Assembly: GCA_964036155.1 (NCBI GenBank)
Contig: OZ038423.1
Location: 68,401,249-68,465,248, forward strand
Direction: 5' to 3'
DNA from: Diploscapter coronatus
Lineage: Eukaryota; Nematoda; Chromadorea; Rhabditida; Rhabditidae
Length of the DNA stretch: 64,000 nucleotides
The position numbers were made by a program, and so were the translations under genes. Each line of letters starts with the position of its first letter. Positions within the stretch are counted from its first letter, which is position 1. The notes below the pieces were generated by a model. It was not told the DNA's origin, did no database searches, and saw nothing but the letters and a program-made list of their open reading frames with translations. Below are positions 1-11,300 of the stretch, piece by piece.

Positions 1-1163
1 TCGATGGTATAATGGAGGAATCAGTCTACAGTCATGACGACGCTCCGCCGATGATTGATAGGGTAAGGTTTCTGAGTTTTTGTGCTTTTTAACGAAACCA
101 TAAATTGGCGAGTCACTTCATTCTTTTGTTCCTCTTCCCTCTTTTTCTCTTCCCAATACTATTTTCTTGGGAATTACGGTATTTTTCCTATTTCTAGTTG
201 TGTTAAAATTCGTTATGGTGGAGGGAATGACGGTGCGAGTATCAATAGCAAAAATTAGCAATGTAAATTTCGAGATTTCTGGAACGTAAAGAATCCGATA
301 AAAGATACCAAATGGTCTTCATTCAGGGTTTCTAGCTATGTTCTGCGAAATGTTTGTAAGAAAGTCATAGATAATAAAAATTGATTCAGTAGCTGATGCT
401 GTATGAAAAATTTGGAAATTCTAAAACTTCAGGTACCTTCCGAAATGGTGAAGATCCCTTTAACAACAGTATCAGGTGACCACAACTCACATCACTCTTG
501 GAATTCATCCAAATTGAACAACGAAGATTTCGATTCGAATGATGAATTACTTGAGTCACTGAAAACGACCAGCATCGAGAAGATGAAAGCTAGTCAGGTA
601 AAAAACTTAGTTTTTATAATCTGAACTGTTTTAATGAGCATTTTGTAAATCAGCTATGGTTCTTTATGATGGGATATTGAGTTGAATATTATTTATTACT
701 ATTTTATTTTTTTTTAATTCTTGGTATAGTTTACAAAATAATTGATCAATATTAGCTTCGTGGTGTTGTTTTGATGGGCGAATAGGTTCTTCAAAAAAAT
801 GATGCTTAAAAATCTTTGAAATAAGTTACAAAATTCTATCATTAAAAGTCTGACGAATAAAAAAAAAATTCTTTTTGCAGACGATTCGGAATTTAAAATA
901 AAAATGACGCTTTAAAAATTTCAGAAAGCCTTTCAAAAGATCGACATCAGCGATAAGAAGAAGGATCCCAACTCCAAAGTTGTCAAGAAGCGAGAGAACA
1001 ATATAGATCGGAAGGTATTTTTCGTTTTCATTTTTTTCAAATTTGAAAATGTCAGGAAAAGAACAACTCAATCAAGATCTTCAACGTCCATGAAGATCAC
1101 TGTAAATGTGACGAAATCAAAGCGAACCCAAAGTTGAAGACCAAAGTTTGCAGTATCATGTAA
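1..1163 (+). CDS. 3' part of an unrecognised gene ending in a CaaX prenylation box
   Basis: Exons: up to 62 (open to the left edge from position 3; an ATG lies at 12), 433-597, 925-1014 and 1056-1163 with stop TAA at 1161-1163. All junctions are phase 0, with GT donors and TTCAG-like acceptors. From the ATG at 12 the product would be 137 residues; the true start may lie outside the window. It is hydrophilic, rich in Ser, Asn, Asp and Lys, with no membrane segment. A Lys/Arg-rich stretch covers roughly residues 82-102. The last exon contains a HCKCDE cluster and ends in KTKVCSIM. CSIM is a classical farnesylation box, as in lamins and paralemmin, so membrane tethering is likely. I do not recognise the family. 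The exon structure is well supported; the function is not. Confidence 0.7.
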
Positions 1164-1373
1164 TTTTGCACAAGTTTTTGATTTTCATTTTTTTCGATTT
1201 CTTTCATTTGTTCTCGCCTGATAGTGAACTGTACATAAGTCTTCCTTTCGAGTTTTGTGAAACTAAGAATCGATTTTTAGGGCCCCCAAGTAGATACGCC
1301 AAATCGCGTTTTGGTATAAACTTTTTGAGCAGAAAGGTGGTTTGAGTTGTAAATGAGGATTTTGTGAAGGAAA

Positions 1374-1379
1374 AATAAA
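1374..1379 (+). terminator. Candidate poly(A) signal of the CaaX-box gene
   Basis: This is the first AATAAA hexamer after the stop codon at 1163, about 210 nt downstream. Further copies follow near 1425 and 1445, so the exact cleavage site is uncertain. Confidence 0.4.
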
Positions 1380-4300
1380 AGTAAAAAATTCCTTGACCGA
1401 AGAAAAACCGCAAAAACCAATCACTCAAAATAAACGCAGTTTTACAAATAAAATATTGTTTGTGCACGATTGCGTACAGGTATTTTAACCTGCTCTTTTT
1501 GGCATAGAACCATTTCATCAGGTTTATCGTCGAACTAGACAGTTCTACTTGAGACATATTGAGTTTAAGAGCACTTCCTTCCAAAATTTTCTGTTTCAAA
1601 CTACCACACTTCTACCAAAAACGTATTTTTGCAAGGGGCGGAGCTTGGGGACTCTACTCATTTTATTAAAATTTTCGATGCAATGTTCAAAAGTCTATCA
1701 TATTTTGACGCATTACATAAAGAGTTTATCGAGTTCTTGAAATTTTTACGCGAATGATTTTGTTTTTCTAATTCGAAAATTAAACATTTTGCTCCCAAAT
1801 AAAATTTCCACTAGATGACAGTTAGGTGTCCCTAAATCTGGGCGCCGTTCAGATACAAATAATCTCCATTGTTCAGGTATTCAAAAGGGGAACCGTACAA
1901 TTTATGGAAATACTATAGCCCAGAGAAAAAGGATGAATAACCAAAAAGAGTCAGAATTTACAGAGTTTAGAGAAAAAGGGTAAATATGAAATTAGAGCTC
2001 CTCTCTTCCCAACTTTGTCATTGAATATAAGGATGCAGAGTTAGAGATAGAATTGAAAGTTGAGAGACGAAAAGGGTAGAGAATGGGAATTGAAAATTAT
2101 CCAAAACGAAGGTCATATTTGGAAAGAGTTTGACTATTATCGCGATAATTTATATTCGTCTTTTTCATATATTTAGGCGAAAGCGAAATAATTATTTTGG
2201 AAGATTTCGCGCGAGGTTATCACTATTCTGGGAACATATCTAAAAATAGCTTTTTCTAGTGAATTTATCTTTGAAAGTCTATGGATTTCTTGATCTTCCC
2301 ACTTTAAGCCTCGCAATTTCAATTGCTTTTTATGCAAAACCGTCTCAAGTATGATCTTCAATCAAAACACGAATTTTAATGGAAAGTTTATGCCCTGTTT
2401 GCTTATTTAGTGCTTTCAATCATAACTCTATATCTTTCACCCTCATTCTTTCTTCCCCTTCTTTATTTCTTTCTCTCCCTTTTCACACTATTTCTCTGTC
2501 GGCTGTCGCTAAAGAAAGTGACTGTACTCCTTACAGCTAAAGAGAGATGCCGTCGGCACTTTTACCTTTTTCTGGCTCTTTGTCTCTCTTTCTCTTACTA
2601 TTTCTTTATCTTTAACTTCTTTTCCTATCCTTTCACATACTATTTTTCTTTCTCCACGTCTTTTCATCTCACTATTTGCATTCTATTCTTTTATCTTTTT
2701 CTCTATCGTCTAGGATCTCTTATCTCGAAGCCTGAAAGCATGTTCTCACTTAGGCGACAGTCAGACAAACGCGCTCACAAACGCGTGCCGCTAAATTGAC
2801 GTCTTTCTTTCTCTTTCTTGATTTTCTTTCTCTCTATTCCATTATTTTTCTTTCTCTCTTCAAAGAGATTTTTTCCCTCTTACTCACCTCTCCCTAAATG
2901 GCATGAGAACATAAAATAGGCGCCCTCCCAATGGAAATTACTACCAGCCGAGCGGTTTCCTGTCCGAACCATTTGCCATTTACGGTTCGTTTTTAATTCT
3001 GAATTGTTACCAATTTCATTTTAAGAGTTTTTTGGGTTTCAATTTTAACTTGCTCAAAATTTTGTATTTCATAAATTTGATTCTTGCTTTTTCTTACAAT
3101 TAATATTTCAAGCAATTACGATAATCAGATAAAAACCTTGCATGAAATTTCCATTCTTGAACCTATAATTTTCCTATTTCAATTACGGTAATTTAATCGA
3201 ATTTTTGCACCTTTCTGAAACAGAAATTGTAAAAATTCCTGAAATTATCATCATCTTTTTCCAATTTCGTTCTATTTTCATCTTTCGAAATCATAGTCTG
3301 TCATAAACCACGCGTGTGGCACAGGCTTTATGCTCACTCCTTGCCTTTCCCATATTCGGTTTATTTGATTTCTCCCAAACGAGAACCACCTGGCTTCTCA
3401 TCGTAAAACTCGAACGAGAGCCGGCGTTTTTGAATGATAGAGATAAATAGAGTTATTCGTTGACTGTTGGAAATTTAATAGGTTCCAAAAATTGTTAGGA
3501 CCTGAATGATTAGAACTATTTCAATAGATATCGGTTATAAATGTATACAAATATTGAGGAATTTTCATTCATTGATGGCATCTACATATCGCTATTCCGT
3601 TGAAATCTCATAAGATTCGAAATTTTCGACTTCAAACTCAAGAAAAAACTAAATCGACATCGATTGCACAGTCCAATGAGAAAGCGAAAAAATAGTCTAT
3701 GAAGATAGTTCTTCCTAAAAATCATAGATTTCGAGATTTTTCACTCTTCAATATCTTCTAAGTTGTCTCAATTATCATCCGTTACCTGCCGTTGTTCGAA
3801 AACAAAATATTCACATTTTCCCTCTTCAGAACTTTGATCTTGATCATTTTTTTCAAGTTAAAAATTACTTTTACCCTTACTCATCATAAATAACATTGTC
3901 GCGTACTCATGATATATTTTGTCGAATTTGTGCATTGCATTTGTTGAATTTTTGGATTATTTTTGGCGCGCCCTTCCTTCCAGGCAAGAGCTCAATACTC
4001 ATATTTGTCTACTCCTTTACACACATATGGTAAACAGTAATTGCAATTGCTTGGAGTTTACAGGCGTTCTCTGGGCGAAGGTCGTTGAGGTTGATTCATT
4101 CTTCCTCTTTTTCTATAAACGCATGTCTGGCTGTGTATGCTTAGCGACAGCCGCACCCTCTAGCGTAGTCTGAATCATGCGATTCAAGAATTTTCGGGAA
4201 TAGTGGGTAGAGACTCAGAAAAGCGAGTACTTTTTTCTAATATTAGAAAAAAAATGCATGTTTACATTAGAATATAGTTTATAACAAAAATTCTTGAAAA

Positions 4301-7300
4301 GTTAGATTTTTCGTGGAAGAAGGTGAATTTTCACTGAAAGAGGTGCACTTTTGAACTGTAAAACAAATTCGCCCTGGGGCAGTTTTTACGCAATTTCCCC
4401 CGAAGCGATTAATCAGCGCACACGCGTTCTGTTTGAGTTTACGATTTATCATCGGGGCAAATTTTTTTCTCTGATGAGAAAACGAAAACATGGAATTTTT
4501 AGCAAGGAGATAATTTTTGCCAGGAAAAATCGAAATTTTTCTAGGCGCCTAACATATAAAGCCATGAAATATCGAGCGTGGTGAAAGCTATGTGATGGTT
4601 TGATTTTAAAAAAAATTTCCTAGAAAAATATGCAGAAAATTCTCCTCTACTCGTAAACACTAATTATCCTTACCTTCTACCCTATCCCTCTTATTTTTCA
4701 TGCACTCTCTAATTCATTCATGAATAACTGACCATTTCTTTTTCCCTCTTTTTCCATACTGCTATTTTCATTTTCTCTATTTGTATGCTCAGGTAACCCT
4801 CCTTTCTTTTGGTAGAGCTCTCTAATCTTTTTCTCTCTCAAAAGGGCGCGCTATTTTGCTGTCCTTACCCACATAAATGGGAGTCTGGCTTACCTTTGGG
4901 ACACTGCCTTCCCTTCCTCTCTTTGTCTTTCCCAGATTACCAGACGTAAAATCGATTTATTCATACCTTACCTGCCATTAGGTGTTTTTTTTTTTAGATA
5001 ATCAGAATATTCAAGGCGGTTTTTCATTCATTCTTTATCATTGTAATTATGAATCAGATATGTTATGCATTATTTCAACATTGTTTCTAAATCTATTCCT
5101 CACCGCTATGTGAGAGATGTTTGAAACAGTATAGATTTTGCTTAGATTTTTATTCTAATTTGCATAGAATGCCTCGAATTTGAATGATCTCCCGACTACA
5201 CCCTTGAAAAAGAGGGACGGAAATTCTCCAGGTACTCACCATTGAAGATCTGAATCGGGGTCACCCAGCCGCTTTTGTTGAAATACCCATTAATCTCTTT
5301 GAATTTTGAGGTACGGAGATGTTTTCAGCAAGTGGTTGAAATTCTTTAGTCTTTCAGGAAAAGTAATGCATATTTTACACTGGAAGCGGCTTTTGTTGTA
5401 GGTACACGGCTTTTTCCAAGCTTCACACTTTACTCTTTATTTTTTCTGCATTTTTTCGCGCTTTTGTATTCTCTTTAACTTTTCCTGCATCTTTCTTGTA
5501 GTCTATTTTATTTTTCTTTATCCTTTAGTCTCACTCTCTTTCTTTATCTTTCCTTTCTCTATCTTGTTCTTCCTCACTTTCTCAGCTTCTTTTCCTCTCT
5601 CGTTTCTTTGTGCCATTTTTCGTTCTCCCTCTTTGTTTCTTTAATTCTCTCGTTCTCATATTCTCTCTGACCGCCGTTGTCTTTTTCGATGTCATCTTCC
5701 GGAAAATGTTTGCCCTCCGGAAAAGTTTCCGAGCGGTCGGCATGCGCTCTATGCAATTCTATTGTCTTATCTTTGTACTATCAATAATTCAGCGATTTTT
5801 TAAAGAATTGAATAATTTTATCGATACTACCTTTCTGAATAAAAATAACTCTTCAAATTGTTTTCATTTGTTGCTTGATTAATTTTGAAGCTTATTACTG
5901 TCTTATGATATCTTTATTTTTAAATCGATTCAGCTTAGAATAGCATGGTTACTAGCGACTGATGAATTAGAATTTTAGACATTGCTTGGATTTATCTTAA
6001 GACGTATTTATATAATTCCTATCAGAATTTTTCAATGTATTTATTCTAGCGAAAAGAGTAATCGTTCAATCGAATTGATTTTAAAATAAGTTCATCTTCC
6101 CTTGTTAATTTTAGAAACCTACTCGCATTTCACTGCTTTTATTTTGTAGTGCTAAGATTTGTATAGGGATATTCGTGAGCGCTTGACGCTTTTTGTGCGT
6201 TATTTTTGAATGAAACTTGAGCGAGCTTAGAGAGTGATAAGATAAGATCGAAATAATATGGAAAATTGGAGAGTCTAAAAGAATCAGAGAAATGATTGGA
6301 ACGGATGTAAAATCTTGCATTAGCCCGCATAATCGGCAATTGCACTCTGAGGGTATAAAGCTCGAATCGTTATGCATTCTTTTATCCCCCAATTTACGTT
6401 ATCTCTAAACATATTCTAATTTCTTTAATACTCCAAGTTTTCAATTATATTTTTCTCTCTCCCTCTCTTAGATTATCATTTCCTATCTTCATTTTGAATC
6501 GTCTCTAGCTTTCGTATGGTTTCTCTACATCTCTTGAAACCTTTTGATATTTCTTCCTGTGTCATTAGCATATCATTTATCTCGATCATGTTTCTATTGA
6601 TATCCATCTCTAAGCGAATAGCATGGCTTCCGGGAATTTGTCACATGCAATACATTCTAATTCTTATCGCATATGTTTCGTGATGCTTTTGGTATAATGC
6701 CGAGATCAGGCTGTTCGCAGTGCGGTGCATCATTTTACTTCACCGCAAATAGTCTTGGTCGAGATATGGATGCTTCACTGATATTTTCTCAGAATTAATA
6801 ATATTACCAAAAATTTGCCCTTTAGTTATAGGCGATTTTATAACATGTTTAATTTTTCCTTGAAATAATGCAAAATATGCAAGTGTAATATTTAGTTGCT
6901 TTGACAAGTTATTACCATGCAAATTTTCAAATCTAGCCTTTAACATTGGATTTAATATTGCTTTTCGTCGCAGTAGATTTTCATCCAATTTTTAAAATTT
7001 GACATTTTCATTTCAGTTCTTTGATCACCATCATATTAGTCTTCTTCGAAAATAGTTTCATTTACACTTTCCCTGAACTCTTGTAACAATTTGTAATTTC
7101 CAAATTAGCCGACGTCGGCTGCTGTCGTTGTTTTTTCCCCCACTCAGACTCTTTTCTAGTGTTGAAGTATAGGTTATGAAAACAGGCTGGCATATTCTAA
7201 TTTCCTTTCGAGTAAATGCAGCGAAGCTACAAGCGTAACGACAACCATCGCTTTGCGAGTTCGCTGTAATGTGCGCGAGAGGTAGAGAATGACATTGAAA

Positions 7301-7811
7301 CGCCGCCAGATGAATGAGGCAAATTTACAATTTAAGAAAAATCGATTAGAATTGACAAAGCGGTTGAAATATTGATTTAAAAATTCTATTTATCTATATC
7401 TGTATTTATGGTTGCGGTCAATTAAAGATGAAAAATGAGCATTGAATTCGGAATTTTGTGGAACATATTTGCTCTCGAAACTTCGCATTTCAGTGGAAGA
7501 CTAATGCATAAATTGAGAAGATTCGATTAATCGAAAATTTCAAAGTGATCGAAATATCGATTATTTAAAACCCTTAATTTAAGAATCGTAGACTTGATTC
7601 AGTCGATTAGAAATGCAAAATATATGTTTGATTTGAAGTTTTATGAAACATTTACAATTTGTATTTCATCAAGGCTCATTTTATATGTGTTGGATTCCAA
7701 TTTGGATTAAGATTTCGAAAACCGAGGTTAAAAATTCCTTTCAGCTCAGGCTTTTTAGAAACATTCTTTATTTGTATCCTTAAAAGTTGCAAAATACCAT
7801 TTTGGTAGGTT

Positions 7812-7963
7812 GCCTGTAAAATTCACCAGCTCACCATGAATATCATTTATAAAATTCACCAGGCTTTGAGGGTAGGGAGCGTAGACAAAGGAGAGAAACA
7901 AGAAGAATAACTGGTGAATTATACAAATGGTGGTCTGGTGAATTGATGAATTTTACAGGAGGC
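7812..7963. repeat. Small imperfect inverted-repeat (MITE-like) element
   Basis: The left arm begins GCCTGTAAAATTCACCAG and the right arm ends with its near complement, CTGGTGAATTGATGAATTTTACAGG followed by AGGC. Within each arm the word AAATTCACCAG, or its complement, occurs twice. The element is about 150 bp with a short centre, and no coding capacity is visible. A target-site duplication is not clear. Confidence 0.5.
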
Positions 7964-8338
7964 CTCTTTGGTAATCATACCATTTTTTGTGGTAAAATGG
8001 TGATGATTTGGTCAAATACCCCTGGCGCCTGTCTGTTTTTAGAGTCAAGGTCGTTTTTCGATTTTTTGCCGCAGAATAGCGGACGGAATCGCGTTCATTT
8101 GCATAAGGTTACCTGAGGAAAGGAATTTCATTCATTTTCGAAGACGAAGGAAAACACGAAAAAGAATCTCTTATTTCTTTCCTCTCTCATTTTTCAATGA
8201 TATCTCATCATTCTTTGGTTCACAATTTAATTTGTCGTTTACGGTGCTATTCCGATATCGTTCCAACTTGTATATATTTTACTTTCGTTCTCATGATTTT
8301 TCGTTTTCGGTAGAATTTCTTTTAATTTGGAAATTCTC

Positions 8339-8340
8339 AG
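8339..8340 (+). promoter_or_regulatory. Probable spliced-leader acceptor of the girdin gene
   Basis: AAATTCTCAG ends at 8340, 24 nt before the girdin start codon, with no compatible upstream coding exon. In nematodes this arrangement usually marks trans-splicing of a spliced leader. A short non-coding 5' exon joined in cis is the alternative. Confidence 0.5.
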
Positions 8341-8344
8341 AACC

Positions 8345-8368
8345 ATGTCAACACTCATACATCCATGA
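8345..8368 (+). promoter_or_regulatory. 7-codon upstream ORF overlapping the girdin start
   Basis: Four bases after the acceptor, an ATG opens a 7-codon reading frame (MSTLIHP). Its TGA at 8366-8368 overlaps the girdin ATG at 8365-8367 in the classic ATGA arrangement. If it is part of the mature leader, ribosomes would have to skip it or reinitiate at the overlap, giving a means of translational control. Confidence 0.5.
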
Positions 8369-11300
8369 ACGAAGAGCACTTCTGGAGCGACCCCTTGGGG
8401 GCGTGGCTTCGGTGAGTTCCAATTTGTATGGAATCTGCTAAAAACACCGCACGATTTTCAGCGATTGTCGATTTCTTGTAGCGGAAACGTCGTGGCGTGC
8501 AGCGTCAAGGCGGGATTTACCGCTCCAATTCAGAGAGCTTTGCGATGGACTGCTCTTCTCGGTGCTGTTTAGATTCATGTGAGTTTGAAAACTAGAGATA
8601 CGAGACAGCATTTTCTTTGTTTTTGAAATTGATTATGAAGCTTTCTGAAACTTATTTGATTTTCACTTACAATATCTTTATCTTTACAAAAAACAACCCA
8701 TAAAGTCTTTGCTTATATTTTAGCTGACTCGTTCTTTGTTGTTTGTCAGTTTAACGGAGAAAATTTATATAGAAATATATACAAAATTTATATGAAATAT
8801 TTTAGATATTTTTTGCAAGAAAAATGCTAGAAGAATCTGTTATTTGTCGTCTAATAATTACAAGATTAATGACTTTAGAGCTTATCGGGCCATATCCCAA
8901 TGATACTCGAAATTTGAGATATAAAAATAGATAGAGGAAAGGATTTTGAGAGGGGAAGAGATCCCGAAACAGCTGTCAAATTGGTAGTTTGATAGCGGGA
9001 TATTTGCATATCTCTAATTAGACAGAATTTTTGGTATCGGTTTCAGAAGTTTTGGGTTTATATTGGAAAAATTATACTATAGTGATAAAGCCCCAACCAT
9101 CGTCTAGATTGAAAGTTAAATAAGATTCAAAAATTTTCATATTCTAGTGATAAATAGTCTCCGATACTATGAGAGTAGTTTCTAAACTATGAGAAAAACA
9201 TAAAAATTATTATGCTTCAGAAACTTTCATAGAATGTTCAGAGTTCATCAAATTTAATTATGATCTTGCATCGTGTTTTGAAATCTGCAAGATCTTGCCT
9301 GATCTCAAACTTTTGCCATTCTTTCCAATTGCATGAAGCCTTCCTTATTTTGGCTGATATGAATAAACAAAATCTGTTTCTCTGCGTCTCTGGCCTCTGT
9401 CCACCGCATACTTTGTCCCCTTTCAATGGATTTCCATTCAACCGTTCACTTCTTCAAGGTTATCTATCTTTTCCCTCTCAAAATCCTATGATATTTCCTA
9501 ATCCCCAACACTTTCCCAGAGCGCAAACATTTTTCTCTTTTCCTTGCTATTTTCTATTTTCCAAATCTTTTTACATCTGAACATTCAAATACAAGAACGG
9601 CAAATGTTTTGCATCTTACGCAACATGGTTTTCACGATACAAATCCCTATGAATTTTATTTTCTTTGGATTTTTCTAGAAAAAAACTATTGAGTTGAAAT
9701 ATTCTGCTAAGTTTGACTTTTTTGGATTTTTAAGAAAATTTAGGTGGGCTAACAAGTCGTTTTTCAGAGACCCCTCTTTGGATCTGGCAATTTTGGGTGA
9801 TATCGACTCGGTGCGTGATTTTTCCATCCGACAAAAACAACTCGCTAGTCTTCTCCAGGCTCTAAGGCAATTTTATAAGGTTTGTTAACGTTCTTTTTAA
9901 ATTTCTTGTTAAAAATCGCCTTATGATAGGGCGAATTTCATATCAAAATGACCCTTGGATCAAGCGCTACAATTTGCCATTAGATTTTCCTAAATACTTT
10001 TAAAGTATTGAAGTTGAAAAAGAAAGTGGAAATTTCTAGAAAAAAATTTTCAGCTTCACCTCCACCAACTAGTCGTTCTCTCTCCGCCCGACCTCGGTTG
10101 CATTGCCAGAAATACGATTGCAGGTAGAAAAATACAGAAATACACCCCAAACAAACCTTTAATGAGATTCGTTGCGTTCTCTCTTTCAAATAATACCCAT
10201 CTGATTCAGAAATTTCCCTTTCACCTTTTTTCTGTTGTTATTTTGTATCATTTATGAATATCGAAGTCTCACACACACATCGTTTCTCTCTTAGCAATAG
10301 TAAAACTTCACTTTTATTAAATTTGTCTGGCGATACTGTAGACTTCAAATGAATTTTGGATTGAGAGAATTTACTAATTTATGATTTCTTGAAGCGCTTC
10401 TCACTCGCATTATTTTTATTAGATTAAATCAAATGAAAATCGCTTTAATTCATATGCTTCAAAAATATGTGTATCATAGTGCTTTCGTAAAATTCCTTTA
10501 AATTCCCATTCCTTTACCCAAAGTCAGTTATAGAGAAATTTTAGGTTATTCATTTTCCACGTTAAGTGCGCTTATCTTTTCTATGCTCTAGGCAGTTATT
10601 AATTCAGGCCTCTTAGCGAGTTGACCCCGATATACGTCGAGAGTTTATTACATGCAAACATTGAGGTTGAGAGGGCAAGGGGTTTTTTTTCTTCTTCAAA
10701 CCTCCGTATCTAACCCTTCTGCCTCTCATTTCTACACCTGTTCGCGCAATAAATTACCGATAACCCTCGTAATTTGTACTTCCGCACAGATATTCTTTTG
10801 AGATCCCGATATATCCGGTATTTGTCCTATTTGATGGGTTGGGAATTTCATAAGATCCGAGAAAACTTGTAGTTTACAAGAATGGAATGGAATCAAGCAT
10901 ACTTTCTCTTTTATTTCCATATTATTCATCTCGATTTTTTCCTAGCTTCCTATTCGATTCGTGATCATGTTATTCCATAACTTCGCCAAATTCGCTAACT
11001 TTCTTTCCATAAACTATTTCTTACTTTCTGCTTCTCTAAACATTGTATTTATATTAACTATTTCTCGTTTTCTCTTTCTTTTACTTTTCCCCATCATCTT
11101 CGTGTGTATGCCTCCCCGCCCTTGTGGATATGTGCTTTATGCAAATTCATCGAGCCGAAATGGATGGAAATAGAGTGATCTTCCAAACACATCCAGTTTT
11201 GATCGATGAGAGACTGAAAGAAAGGAAAAGATAAATTGGGATATTTCATATCCAAACAACGCTCTAACTAGCTCATTCTTTGAGAATACGCTTCAAAATT

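Larger units (their letters stand above)
1164..8340. other. Intergenic region, about 7.2 kb
   Basis: I found no convincing exon here on either strand. Open stretches are short, have biased composition and lack splice partners. Visible structure: long C/T-rich tracts at about 2403-2900, 4650-4960 and 5400-5680, and an imperfect inverted-repeat element at 7812-7963. The right part probably holds the promoter of the girdin gene, since a spliced-leader-type acceptor ends this block at 8340. Confidence 0.55.

Noticed and set aside
1204..1599. 131-codon open frame on the minus strand
   Set aside because: Lies in the 3' flank of the CaaX gene; composition is Phe/Lys/Leu-rich as expected from translated AT-rich DNA, and no family is recognised.
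2410..2799. 129-codon hydrophobic frame on +
   Set aside because: Product of a long C/T-rich tract (Ser, Phe, Leu repeats), not a real membrane protein.
7190..7300. Possible tRNA-like or hairpin RNA
   Set aside because: Contains short inverted words (AGCGAAGC and CGCTTTGCG) but no cloverleaf or B-box that I could complete.
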